Shown here: piece by piece, positions 1 through 5,574 of the stretch
How positions within the stretch are numbered: position 1 is the stretch's first letter
Layout: each line of letters opens with the position of its first letter
Source of the DNA: Syntrophomonadaceae bacterium
Lineage (GTDB): Bacteria; Bacillota; Dethiobacteria; DTU022
Direction of reading: 5' to 3'
Assembly (NCBI GenBank): GCA_007127255.1
Contig: SKZS01000156.1
Location: 1 to 7,141 of the forward strand
DNA: 7,141 bases
The notes under the pieces: generated by a model
What the model saw: the letters and a program-made list of their open reading frames with translations, nothing else
Databases searched by the model: none
What the model was told of the DNA's origin: nothing
Translations under genes and position numbers: made by a program

Positions 1-122
1 GCTTTTAAATAGGGAATTTCGTAATACCTGATCAAGAGGAAAGCAAGTAAAATAGCAGCTAAAATAATAACGAGGTAAGATCGAACGGAATAATCGTTTA
101 TGGTAAACAAGATGGGGTTCAC
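1..122 (-). CDS. lgt: Lgt-like membrane protein, N-terminal fragment (runs off left edge)
   Basis: This is the first 40 codons of a minus-strand gene that continues beyond the window. It starts at GTG 122-120. An in-frame TGA lies five codons upstream (140-138), so GTG is the only possible start. An AGGGGG ribosome binding site (minus strand, 138-133) sits 10 nt before it. The peptide begins (V/M)NPILFTINDYSVRSYL and then has a membrane helix over roughly residues 15-33, ending RYYEIPYLK. The NPILFTI start followed by a short amphipathic piece and a first helix resembles Lgt, the integral membrane enzyme that moves diacylglyceryl from phosphatidylglycerol to the lipobox cysteine of prolipoproteins. 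Catalytic motifs lie outside the window, so the name rests on the N-terminus only. Another polytopic membrane protein is possible. Confidence 0.55.
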   Translation of the reverse strand, partial: MNPILFTINDYSVRSYLVIILAAILLAFLLIRYYEIPYLK

Positions 123-146
123 CGATTCAACACCCCCTCATATAAT

Positions 147-174
147 ATTGTAACAAATAAGCAGGTCCTGCAAA
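147..174 (-). promoter_or_regulatory. Candidate sigma-A promoter for the Lgt-like gene
   Basis: Read on the minus strand, TTTGCA (174-169) and TACAAT (152-147) are separated by 16 bases, giving 4/6 and 5/6 matches to the -35 and -10 consensus. The predicted start near 140 leaves a short leader before the GTG at 122. The -35 overlaps a small palindrome (GCAGG-T-CCTGC, 161-171) that could be an operator. AT-rich background makes chance matches likely. Confidence 0.3.
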
Positions 175-234
175 ACCTGAAAATTTATATTGATACTCGT
201 GGCTCTACTTGAAAGCAGAGGAGTGATCTTTTAT

Positions 235-267
235 AATAGTAACACATTTATATCAATAGTAACACAT
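235..267. repeat. Tandem 13-bp direct repeat, 20-bp period
   Basis: AATAGTAACACAT occurs at 235-247 and again, identically, at 255-267. Start-to-start distance is 20 bp, close to two helical turns, so both copies would face the same side of the DNA. This arrangement is common for tandem binding sites of a regulator. It lies about 110 bp upstream of the Lgt-like start and 180 bp beyond the aldolase stop. No function is proven. Confidence 0.6.
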
Positions 268-340
268 AGCACAGCTGGTTTTGTTTTACAACATCAGATT
301 TAAGGGGTCTAACCTCCCTGTAACCCTTGTTTTACTTTTA

Positions 341-368
341 TCAGAGCGGGCACAAATGCCCACTCTGA
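341..368. terminator. Strong hairpin downstream of the aldolase gene, terminator-like but without U-tract
   Basis: TCAGAG (341-346) pairs with CTCTGA (363-368) and GGGC (348-351) with GCCC (358-361). There is one C/A mismatch and a six-base loop. It lies about 80 bases past the stop of the minus-strand aldolase gene, where an operon end is expected. On the minus strand the bases after the stem are A-rich (ATAAAAGTAAAA), not U-rich, so it is not a canonical intrinsic terminator. It could stabilise a 3' end or act with a termination factor. Confidence 0.35.
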
Positions 369-445
369 CCATTTTATAACTCTCATTAGCAATTGGACAA
401 CCAATTTGGGACAATTCATTTACTTAACTTACTGACCGGCATTTT

Positions 446-1705
446 TCATAAGTTGGCCTTTTTTGAATATCGTTTTAAATAAATAAAACGCATCAGCATA
501 CACTCCAGCGGGTTTATCGGTTTGCCCTGTCCGAAAAAGGTGGAGGCAAAAATCGCTTTACAGTTTTTATCCATAATCATAGCCGCAGCTAAAGCATCAC
601 TTTTATCCGGTCCGCAGCATAAGGCGCCGCTGCCTTTAAGCATCACAGCACTGCGGCCCTTTATTTTGCGTGCAATACTTTCTGCCGCACCCCCGCTTAG
701 TTCAGCGCTGCAGGGAGCTGCCGAGCGCACACTGGTTCCGATCATCTGGGCAAAATCGTCAAGCAGGGGATAAACCGGCCTGCCGGTCCGGGAAACTGCT
801 AAAATATCGGGAGAAAGGGTATGGAAAATGGCCCCAATATCTTTATACTTCCTGTATATCGCACCGTGCAAAACGGCAGCAGATTTAACTTCCCTTTTAT
901 CTAAATCGGCCAAACCATGCTCAAGGCTGATATCAATAGCTTTCCCATTGCTTTCTGGAAAGGGGCTCGCATCGGAAGATTCCAGGTAGAGTTTAAAGCC
1001 GTTCCCGGATCTTTCACTACTGTAAAGGTTACCCGGTTTATATTCCCCTCCAGCAGCCCGGTCTCCGGTTTGCATGGCTACAAAATAATCCCTTAGCTCT
1101 TCCGGATCAGGTATTTCCCGTCCGCTTAAATCAAGATAGCATTTATTGATAAAATCGGCACAGATCTGCTCCAGGCAGGCAGCAACTTTAAAAGCTTGAT
1201 TACAATCCCGCCCCAGGCAAAGAGCCCCATGCGAAACCATCAGGTAAGCTTTGCCTTTTGAGTGCGCTATCGCTTCAGAAACATTATTCCTTAGTTTCTT
1301 GCTGCCGGGGAGACCATACGGAATTGAAATTATCTGATTACCAACCAGTTCTGCTGCAGCAGAATCAGAAACTTGCAGGTCAGTTTCAAGCGGGCTAACC
1401 GCCGAGGCATAGGGCTGATGGGTATGGATTACAAAATTGACATCGGAACGCCTCCTGTAAACTTCGGCGTGAACTCCTTTTTCTGAAGAGGGCTCTATAC
1501 CCCCTTCATAGCTGCAGTCTTCAATGTTAACTATAACTATTTCTTCGGGAGTCAGCATCTCGTAAGGCCTGCCGCTGGGAGTGACTGCAAACTGACCTGT
1601 ACTGATCCTGCAGCTGACATTACCCCAGGTACGGGCAATCAGCCCTTTATCAATAAGCTTTTTACCGGCCTGGATAACAATTTCCTTTGCTTTTAGAGTG
1701 TCCAT
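446..1705 (-). CDS. Tandem class II aldolase/adducin-family protein with a degenerate second domain
   Basis: The 419-residue product contains two class II aldolase folds in tandem. Domain 1 (about 1-195) carries the family signature: GNVS at 28-31, SGRPYEML, catalytic-type Glu75 in SSEKGVHAE, His94 and His96 in HTHQPYAS, and His159 in VSHGA. These align with Glu73 and zinc ligands His92, His94 and His155 of E. coli L-fuculose-1-phosphate aldolase. A fuculose- or rhamnulose-phosphate aldolase or ribulose-5-phosphate epimerase type reaction is therefore plausible. Domain 2 (about 256-395) keeps the fold pattern (LHGAIYRK, IFHTLSPD, LKGSGALCCG), but the equivalent positions are Ala276, His295, Leu297 and Ser359, so it should not bind zinc normally. 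Single-domain relatives are about 210-260 residues. The ATG start has AGGTG 8 nt upstream. It lies 94 bases downstream of the aminotransferase gene on the same strand and is probably co-transcribed. Substrate is unknown. Confidence 0.85.
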   Translation of the reverse strand: MDTLKAKEIVIQAGKKLIDKGLIARTWGNVSCRISTGQFAVTPSGRPYEMLTPEEIVIVNIEDCSYEGGIEPSSEKGVHAEVYRRRSDVNFVIHTHQPYASAVSPLETDLQVSDSAAAELVGNQIISIPYGLPGSKKLRNNVSEAIAHSKGKAYLMVSHGALCLGRDCNQAFKVAACLEQICADFINKCYLDLSGREIPDPEELRDYFVAMQTGDRAAGGEYKPGNLYSSERSGNGFKLYLESSDASPFPESNGKAIDISLEHGLADLDKREVKSAAVLHGAIYRKYKDIGAIFHTLSPDILAVSRTGRPVYPLLDDFAQMIGTSVRSAAPCSAELSGGAAESIARKIKGRSAVMLKGSGALCCGPDKSDALAAAMIMDKNCKAIFASTFFGQGKPINPLECMLMRFIYLKRYSKKANL

Positions 1706-1799
1706 CTCCCGTACACCTGCTTTTAAATTTTAAATAAGCTGCTTCTATCAACATTAGAGCAGTTTACAAGCTGTTTTTTAGCAACTAATCCGCCTGTGA

Positions 1800-3278
1800 T
1801 CAGCTTTCTTTTATCCCAACTTTGGCAAAAACCCTCTCAAAACCAGCCAGGGCATCGTCAATCATTTCTTCACTATAGGCTGCGCTGGTATAAAGACGGC
1901 TGCCGGCTAAAGTAACCAGGCCTTCGGCCATGTAGGCGGCGCCCATGTGTTCCATCTCAATTTTGCGCCTGGAGGTTTCTTTTAGGATTTTGGGAATCCG
2001 CCAGGGTCTTAGCCAATCGATGGCAAAATGCATTGTTCCCACTGTTTCCAGGTGCACAATGGAGCCCTGGTTAAAAGCGACAAAAGGCAGGTTGTACTTC
2101 TCTATCAGCTTTAAAAGCCCTGCCGTCAAGCGATCGCCCATCAATCCCGCCTTGCGGGAAGCACCGGTTTTCTCCATCTCGCAAATCGTATAATAACCCG
2201 CCACGCAGCTTAACGGGTTAGCCGCCAGGGTACCGCCGACAAGCGCTTTTTTATGCTTTTCTCCGCTGCCCAATCCCGGGCCCAGGTACTTCATGTATTC
2301 CTGCTTGCCGCCCACTCCCCCGGCGCCCGGATAACTTCCGGCGACCACCTTGCCGAAAATGGTCAGATCGGGAGAAACACCAAAATAACCCTGGGCACCG
2401 GAAAGGCCAAGCCTGAAGGCTGTCACAACTTCGTCAAAAATAAGCAGGGCTCCGTAGCGGCGGCAGAGTTCCTCCACCCCCCTGTTAAACTCCACATCAA
2501 GAGGCCGCGTACCGCTTTCCGGGCCGACCGGCTCTATAATAACGGCCGCCGTGCCCCCAAGCAGACGGTTGCGCTTTAACCTGCTTTCCAGTCCGGCTAA
2601 ATCATTCGGGAAGAATTCCTGGGTATGCCTGAAAATATTAAGCGGGACACCACTGGCCTGGGTCCATTTCGAACCGGGGATCCTGATGCTGTAAGCAAGC
2701 TGATCGCTCCATCCATGGTACGCCCCGCCCATCTTGATTATTTTCTTCTTTTTCGTAGCCAGCCTGGCAATCCTGATCGCCGCCATGCAGCTTTCTGTGC
2801 CCGAGTTAAGCATGCGGAACATCTCCACGGCAGGCATCAGTTCAGTTACTTTTCGGGCCAGTTTATATTCGTACTCATGAAATAGCCCCGTTGAAGGACC
2901 ACAGCCATTAAGCAGTTCGATTACTTTTTCCCTCACAACAGGCGGGTTGGAACCGATAACCGTTGGCCCACCGGCCTGCAGAAAATCATAATAACGGTTG
3001 CCGTCAAGGTCATAAAGGTAGGCGCCATCCGCCTTAACAAAAACTAGCGGAAAGGGATAGTTAAAGGCAAGGTTATGCTGCACACCGCCTGGGATATACC
3101 GAACAGCCTGATCAATCATTGCTTTCGACTGGGGGCATTTCTTCTCGTAATATTCGGCCAGGTAATCCTGTAACGCTTCAGGCCTGATGGTATAAATCGG
3201 TTTTTCAATTAGCTCGTCCAATTGCCTGTTTATAGCATCCGCATTGGGATACGCAGATATGGCAAATTCCTCGTTCAT
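1800..3278 (-). CDS. Class III (PLP) aminotransferase, glutamate-1-semialdehyde aminomutase-like
   Basis: This 492-residue cytosolic fold-type I PLP enzyme has the GSAM/class III motifs in order: YIPGGVQ (61-67), LNSGTES (157-163, phosphate contact), YHGW (187-190), IIEP (247-250), IFDEVV (280-285, Asp282 to the pyridine nitrogen), the Schiff-base lysine Lys310 in IFGKVVAGSYPGAGGVGG, and GGT (348-350). The GSAM-like part starts near residue 51, so there is an extra charged N-terminal segment of about 50 residues; typical HemL is about 430 residues. No other heme gene is present and the neighbours are a sugar kinase and an aldolase. I therefore infer amination, deamination or 1,2-amino migration on a carbohydrate-like aldehyde or ketone rather than tetrapyrrole synthesis. 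The ATG is set by AGGAGG 8 nt upstream. It is first in a minus-strand pair with the aldolase gene. Confidence 0.88.
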   Translation of the reverse strand: MNEEFAISAYPNADAINRQLDELIEKPIYTIRPEALQDYLAEYYEKKCPQSKAMIDQAVRYIPGGVQHNLAFNYPFPLVFVKADGAYLYDLDGNRYYDFLQAGGPTVIGSNPPVVREKVIELLNGCGPSTGLFHEYEYKLARKVTELMPAVEMFRMLNSGTESCMAAIRIARLATKKKKIIKMGGAYHGWSDQLAYSIRIPGSKWTQASGVPLNIFRHTQEFFPNDLAGLESRLKRNRLLGGTAAVIIEPVGPESGTRPLDVEFNRGVEELCRRYGALLIFDEVVTAFRLGLSGAQGYFGVSPDLTIFGKVVAGSYPGAGGVGGKQEYMKYLGPGLGSGEKHKKALVGGTLAANPLSCVAGYYTICEMEKTGASRKAGLMGDRLTAGLLKLIEKYNLPFVAFNQGSIVHLETVGTMHFAIDWLRPWRIPKILKETSRRKIEMEHMGAAYMAEGLVTLAGSRLYTSAAYSEEMIDDALAGFERVFAKVGIKES

Positions 3279-3446
3279 CTAGGCTACCTCCTGTCTGCCT
3301 CCATCACAAGCACCGCTTTCAATTATTACCTTAAGTTTAACGGATTTATGAACATTTGTGGAGTTTTTCTATAAAAAAAGGATTTTTACACTTTTTAGAT
3401 AAATTCTTGATCAGGGTTACACAGCAAAGGGGAAAGGGGCATTACA
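3279..3446. promoter_or_regulatory. Divergent control region between aminotransferase and kinase genes
   Basis: These 168 AT-rich bases separate the two divergent starts and must contain both promoters unless transcription comes from further away. On the left is AGGAGG (minus strand) for the aminotransferase, then the cre-like site. In the middle is a T/A-rich tract (3361-3410), and on the right the AAAGGGG site of the kinase. No -35/-10 pair for the kinase is convincing. Confidence 0.5.
3308..3322 (-). promoter_or_regulatory. cre-like site (possible CcpA operator)
   Basis: Read on the minus strand, TTGAAAGCGGTGCTT matches the Bacillota catabolite-responsive element WTGNAANCGNWNNCW at all specified positions but one (C to T near the 3' end). 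It lies 30 bases upstream of the aminotransferase start. A weak possible promoter lies just upstream on the same strand (TTCATA at 3352-3347 and TAATAA at 3328-3323, 18-base spacing). Such a site would place the cassette under carbon catabolite control. The match is to a degenerate consensus and may be chance. Confidence 0.35.
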
Positions 3447-3449
3447 TTG
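3433..3449 (+). promoter_or_regulatory. Ribosome binding site and TTG start of the kinase
   Basis: AAAGGGG (3433-3439) lies 7 nt before TTG 3447-3449. The sugar kinase phosphate-binding motif (DVGTTG) begins 10 residues after this TTG and there is no ATG between them, so the rare TTG is needed for a complete domain. Confidence 0.7.
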
Positions 3450-4994
3450 GAAAACCCGGTAAAGGTAATAGCCTATGATGTGGGCACAACAGGCCTCAAA
3501 ACCTGCATATTCGAAATCGGCAAAGAAGTTAATCTTATAGGCACCGAAACAGCAGATTACAAGCTTTATATTCTCGATAATGGCGGCGCCGAACAGGACC
3601 CGCAGGATTGGTGGGCGGCAATGTGCTCTACAACCCGCAAGCTACTCTCTAAAACCAAAACCGATCCTGCGGATATCTCGGGCATCTCTTTTTGTTCCCA
3701 GATGCAGGGGTTGGTATTAGTCGACCGCAATGGACACCCTTTAAGACGAGCAATGACCTACATGGACCAGCGGGCCGTTCAGGAAATGCAAGAGACAATG
3801 GGTCGCGGTATTACCATCGCAGGTATAAACCTGTTTAAACTGATCAAGTCAATCAGGGAAACCGGAGCCGTAAATGCCAGTGTAAAAGATCCGGTCTGGA
3901 AATATAACTGGGTCAAAAAACATGAGCCGGAAATATTTGATCGAATTCATAAATGGCTCGATGTTAAAGAGTTTTTAATTTGCCGCTGCACAGGCCAATT
4001 TGTGATGACCGAGGATTCGGCCTTTGCCGCTTTGCTCTACAACATCCGGGAAGGCAAAAAGGGTTGGAGCAGCACAATATGCCGTATGCTCGGTGTAAAC
4101 ATGGATCACCTGGCAGAAATAAAGAAATCAACCGACCGGGTAGGGGTGATAACCGCTGCAGCAGCAGGTGAGCTTGGTTTGGCCGAAGAAACGCCTGTTA
4201 TCGGGGGCGGTGGCGATGCATCGTTAATCGGAATAGGAGCCGGTTGCATATCAACCGGGGACACCCACATATATGCCGGCACCTCGGGCTGGGTTTCAAC
4301 GGTAGTTGATAAACCCCTGCTCGACACTACAACAATGATCGCCGCTATTACAGGCGCTCAACCGGATAAGTTCAACTATTTTGCCGAAATGGAAACCGCA
4401 GGCAAATGCCTGGAATGGGTCAAAGACAGCCTTGGCCTAAACTACGGTCATCTTACCCTCCTTGCCGGTGAAACTCCACCGGGCAGCGGCGGCGTTATCT
4501 TCACTCCCTGGTTGCACGGGAACCGCTGCCCCTTTGAAGATTCGAATGCCCGCGGAATATTTTTTAATATCAAACTGGAAACAGGCAAAAATGAACTGAT
4601 CCGCGCTGTCCTGGAAGGGGTATGCTATCACCTGCGCTGGATGCTCGAAGCACAGGAAAAAAAGATAACAACTGGAGAGCCAATCCGCTTTGCCGGAGGG
4701 GTAGCACTGTCCGATGCTGCAGGGCAGATGCTTGCCGATATTACCGGGCGAAGAGTGGAAACAACCGAAAACCCGCAAAACGCGGGAGCAGTCGGGGCGG
4801 CCGTATTGATCGGCCTCAACCTGGGCATTATAGGTTCCTTTGAAGAAGCCAAAAAAACGATCCGGGCAAACAAAACATTTATCCCTAATTCTCAAAACAG
4901 CGAAACCTATGAAAAAGCATATGCCGTTTTCAAGCAGCTCCACAAATCAAATAAAAAACACTTCAAAACTCTTAACCAGGCTTTAATAATCTGA
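3447..4994 (+). CDS. FGGY-family carbohydrate kinase (xylulokinase-like)
   Basis: This 515-residue cytosolic kinase transfers phosphate from ATP to a sugar or polyol hydroxyl. Its length is normal for the FGGY family (about 490-520). N-terminal domain: phosphate-binding AYDVGTTGLK (9-18), AEQDPQDWW (48-56) and MDQRA (106-110), which line the substrate cleft. Catalytic base: Asp257 in GGGGDAS (253-259), equivalent to the GGGD aspartate of xylulokinase. C-terminal ATPase domain: AGTSGW (277-282), PWLHGNRCPFED (354-365), FAGGVALSDAAGQMLAD (415-431, adenosine site) and NAGAVGAA (445-452). The motif set is closest to xylulokinase-type members, but FGGY specificity cannot be read from motifs. It is divergent from the aminotransferase/aldolase pair with 168 bases between starts, which suggests a shared pathway making a phosphorylated substrate for the aldolase. 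I see no clear promoter or terminator for it. Confidence 0.9.
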   Translation: MENPVKVIAYDVGTTGLKTCIFEIGKEVNLIGTETADYKLYILDNGGAEQDPQDWWAAMCSTTRKLLSKTKTDPADISGISFCSQMQGLVLVDRNGHPLRRAMTYMDQRAVQEMQETMGRGITIAGINLFKLIKSIRETGAVNASVKDPVWKYNWVKKHEPEIFDRIHKWLDVKEFLICRCTGQFVMTEDSAFAALLYNIREGKKGWSSTICRMLGVNMDHLAEIKKSTDRVGVITAAAAGELGLAEETPVIGGGGDASLIGIGAGCISTGDTHIYAGTSGWVSTVVDKPLLDTTTMIAAITGAQPDKFNYFAEMETAGKCLEWVKDSLGLNYGHLTLLAGETPPGSGGVIFTPWLHGNRCPFEDSNARGIFFNIKLETGKNELIRAVLEGVCYHLRWMLEAQEKKITTGEPIRFAGGVALSDAAGQMLADITGRRVETTENPQNAGAVGAAVLIGLNLGIIGSFEEAKKTIRANKTFIPNSQNSETYEKAYAVFKQLHKSNKKHFKTLNQALII

Positions 4995-5096
4995 ATAAGA
5001 GAGGCAGCTGAGTTTTATGATATCTGTTTAAAAATGATCTCTAATATTGTAATGAATGAAAAACTGAATATATTTTATTTCAAGGTTTGACCCCTC

Positions 5097-5120
5097 GTTT
5101 TCACATCTATAAATGAAAAC
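5097..5120. repeat. Inverted repeat GTTTTCA / TGAAAAC
   Basis: GTTTTCA (5097-5103) and TGAAAAC (5114-5120) form a perfect 7-bp inverted repeat with a 10-base spacer, centred about 50 bp upstream of the -35 box of the riboswitch promoter. No U-tract follows on either strand, so an operator half-site pair is as likely as a weak kinase 3'-end hairpin. Confidence 0.4.
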
Positions 5121-5143
5121 ACCTGGATAGGTTTTAGGCGGGA

Positions 5144-5158
5144 TCAATTTTAAATTGA
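5144..5158. promoter_or_regulatory. Perfect palindrome overlapping the -35 box (possible operator)
   Basis: TCAATTT-T-AAATTGA is a perfect 7-bp inverted repeat around one base. Its right arm shares TTGA with the -35 hexamer TTGACA (5155-5160). A dimeric repressor bound here would block sigma-A. The AT-rich composition raises the chance of coincidence. Confidence 0.35.
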
Positions 5159-5183
5159 CAAAATTGCGTGGAAACTGTAAAAT
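5155..5183 (+). promoter_or_regulatory. Sigma-A promoter of the riboswitch/sensor transcript
   Basis: A consensus -35 TTGACA (5155-5160), exactly 17 bases, then -10 TAAAAT (5178-5183, 5/6). Transcription should begin near 5190, about 36 nt before the c-di-GMP aptamer, which is where a promoter for this leader is expected. The leader to the sensor start codon would be about 380 nt. Confidence 0.8.
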
Positions 5184-5225
5184 GCTACTATAAACTATAT
5201 AGACATAACAGCTATGGTATGACAG

Positions 5226-5324
5226 CTCATATGATAATGGCAAACTTTCCGAAAGGAAAGGACGCAAAGCAAAGGGTCTAAGGTCTGCATTTAAAGACTA
5301 TGATCGCCTGGTTACCGAAGTGAG
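5226..5324 (+). ncRNA. Cyclic-di-GMP class I (GEMM-I) riboswitch aptamer
   Basis: The conserved GEMM-I core is present in order: GGCAAAC (5239-5245), a hairpin CTTTCC-GAAA-GGAAAG (5245-5260) capped by a GNRA tetraloop, GGACGCAAAGC (5260-5270), GGTCTAAGG (5275-5283), a second stem GTCT/AGAC around 5284-5298, and GCCTGGTTACCGA (5306-5318). A short closing helix CTCA (5226-5229) / TGAG (5321-5324) is possible. By alignment with the Vibrio Vc2 aptamer, ligand-contacting G20, A47 and C92 correspond to G5240, A5267 and C5315. Guanine at the G20 position fits c-di-GMP rather than the adenine seen in cGAMP-selective variants. It senses the intracellular second messenger and should control the downstream sensor gene. 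Such riboswitches often precede chemoreceptor and motility genes in Clostridia. Confidence 0.93.
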
Positions 5325-5571
5325 TTTTCTTGTTTAATTAATGAGGTACATTTTATTAAAAACCAGTTGTTTCGATATATATATCCGACCTGTGCATAAA
5401 AATCTGGGAACGGAAGGAAGGGTTGCCATATAAAACAGATGCGGTATAGTTTAATATCTTTATGATTATGTAATCACACAGGTGTCACTTTGGAATCTTT
5501 CGATTCTAATTGTTTTCATCGAACATGTTTTCAAAATACCAGGGACACTTAGAAGATTGAGGAGATCTAAT
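5325..5571 (+). promoter_or_regulatory. Long leader after the aptamer (expression platform region)
   Basis: These 247 nt lie between aptamer and sensor start and hold no credible gene. Pairings seen: AACCAG (5361-5366) against CTGGTT (5308-5313) inside the aptamer; ACCTGTG (5388-5394) with CACAGGT (5477-5483), enclosing ATCTG (5402-5406)/CAGAT (5436-5440) and TGATT/AATCA (5463-5476); and AGGTGTC (5480-5486) with GACACTT (5544-5550), which shares bases 5480-5483 with the previous helix. The region also has a purine-rich run (5407-5422) and a 12-base AT palindrome (5374-5385). Which fold forms needs an RNA folding calculation. Confidence 0.5.
5490..5517 (+). terminator. Weak terminator-like hairpin before the sensor gene
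   Basis: TTGGAATC (5490-5497) pairs with GATTCTAA (5502-5509), with one G-U pair, around loop TTTC, followed by TTGTTTTC. The position, 55 bases ahead of the start codon and downstream of a riboswitch, suits a regulated terminator. The stem is AT-rich and the U-tract is interrupted, so termination would be inefficient. Confidence 0.35.
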
Positions 5572-5574
5572 ATG
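5559..5574 (+). promoter_or_regulatory. Ribosome binding site that fixes the sensor start
   Basis: GAGGAG (5559-5564) is 7 nt from ATG 5572. This favours ATG 5572 over the in-frame GTG at 5482, which has no such site and would place 30 residues, encoded by the hairpin region, ahead of the first membrane helix. AGAT (5554-5557) and ATCT (5565-5568) flank the site and could pair weakly. Confidence 0.8.

Larger units (their letters stand above)
123..445. other. Gene-free stretch between the Lgt-like gene and the aldolase gene
   Basis: I find no credible coding sequence on either strand. It contains the candidate Lgt-like promoter, the 13-bp tandem repeat (235-267), the hairpin at 341-368 and a small perfect inverted repeat, AATTGG-ACAA-CCAATT (391-406). 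The last is followed by a partial echo of itself (TTGGACAA at 393-400, TTGGGACAA at 406-414). Because the aldolase gene ends toward it and the Lgt-like gene starts from it, it should hold one 3' end and one minus-strand promoter. Confidence 0.6.

Noticed and set aside
391..416. AATTGG-ACAA-CCAATT and its imperfect echo as an attachment site or transposon end
   Set aside because: The repeats are short and AT-rich, with no integrase or transposase nearby and no flanking target duplication.
522..888. Plus-strand open frames inside the aldolase gene
   Set aside because: They lie antisense to a gene with clear family motifs, have no domain-like pattern and no good ribosome binding site.
1945..2885. 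Three plus-strand open frames opposite the aminotransferase gene
   Set aside because: They are antisense shadows; the minus-strand frame has intact PLP motifs throughout.
4106..4943. Minus-strand open frames opposite the kinase gene, the longest 168 codons
   Set aside because: They overlap the catalytic and ATP-binding region of a convincing FGGY kinase, and their translations show no recognisable pattern.
5028..5267. 79-codon minus-strand frame
   Set aside because: It lies across the sigma-A promoter and the 5' half of the riboswitch aptamer and has no recognisable protein features.
5439..5465. Short leader peptide of 8 codons in the riboswitch leader
   Set aside because: The purine-rich run upstream is about 17 bases away, too far to act as its ribosome binding site, and the peptide has no attenuator-like codon bias.
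5482..5571. Upstream GTG start giving a sensor 30 residues longer
   Set aside because: It has no ribosome binding site, overlaps the hairpin region, and ATG 5572 with GAGGAG gives a typical short charged N-terminus before the first membrane helix.
5325..5571. Group I intron or ribozyme in the long leader, as known for some c-di-GMP riboswitches
   Set aside because: The region is only about 250 nt and I could not see the conserved P, Q, R or S core elements.
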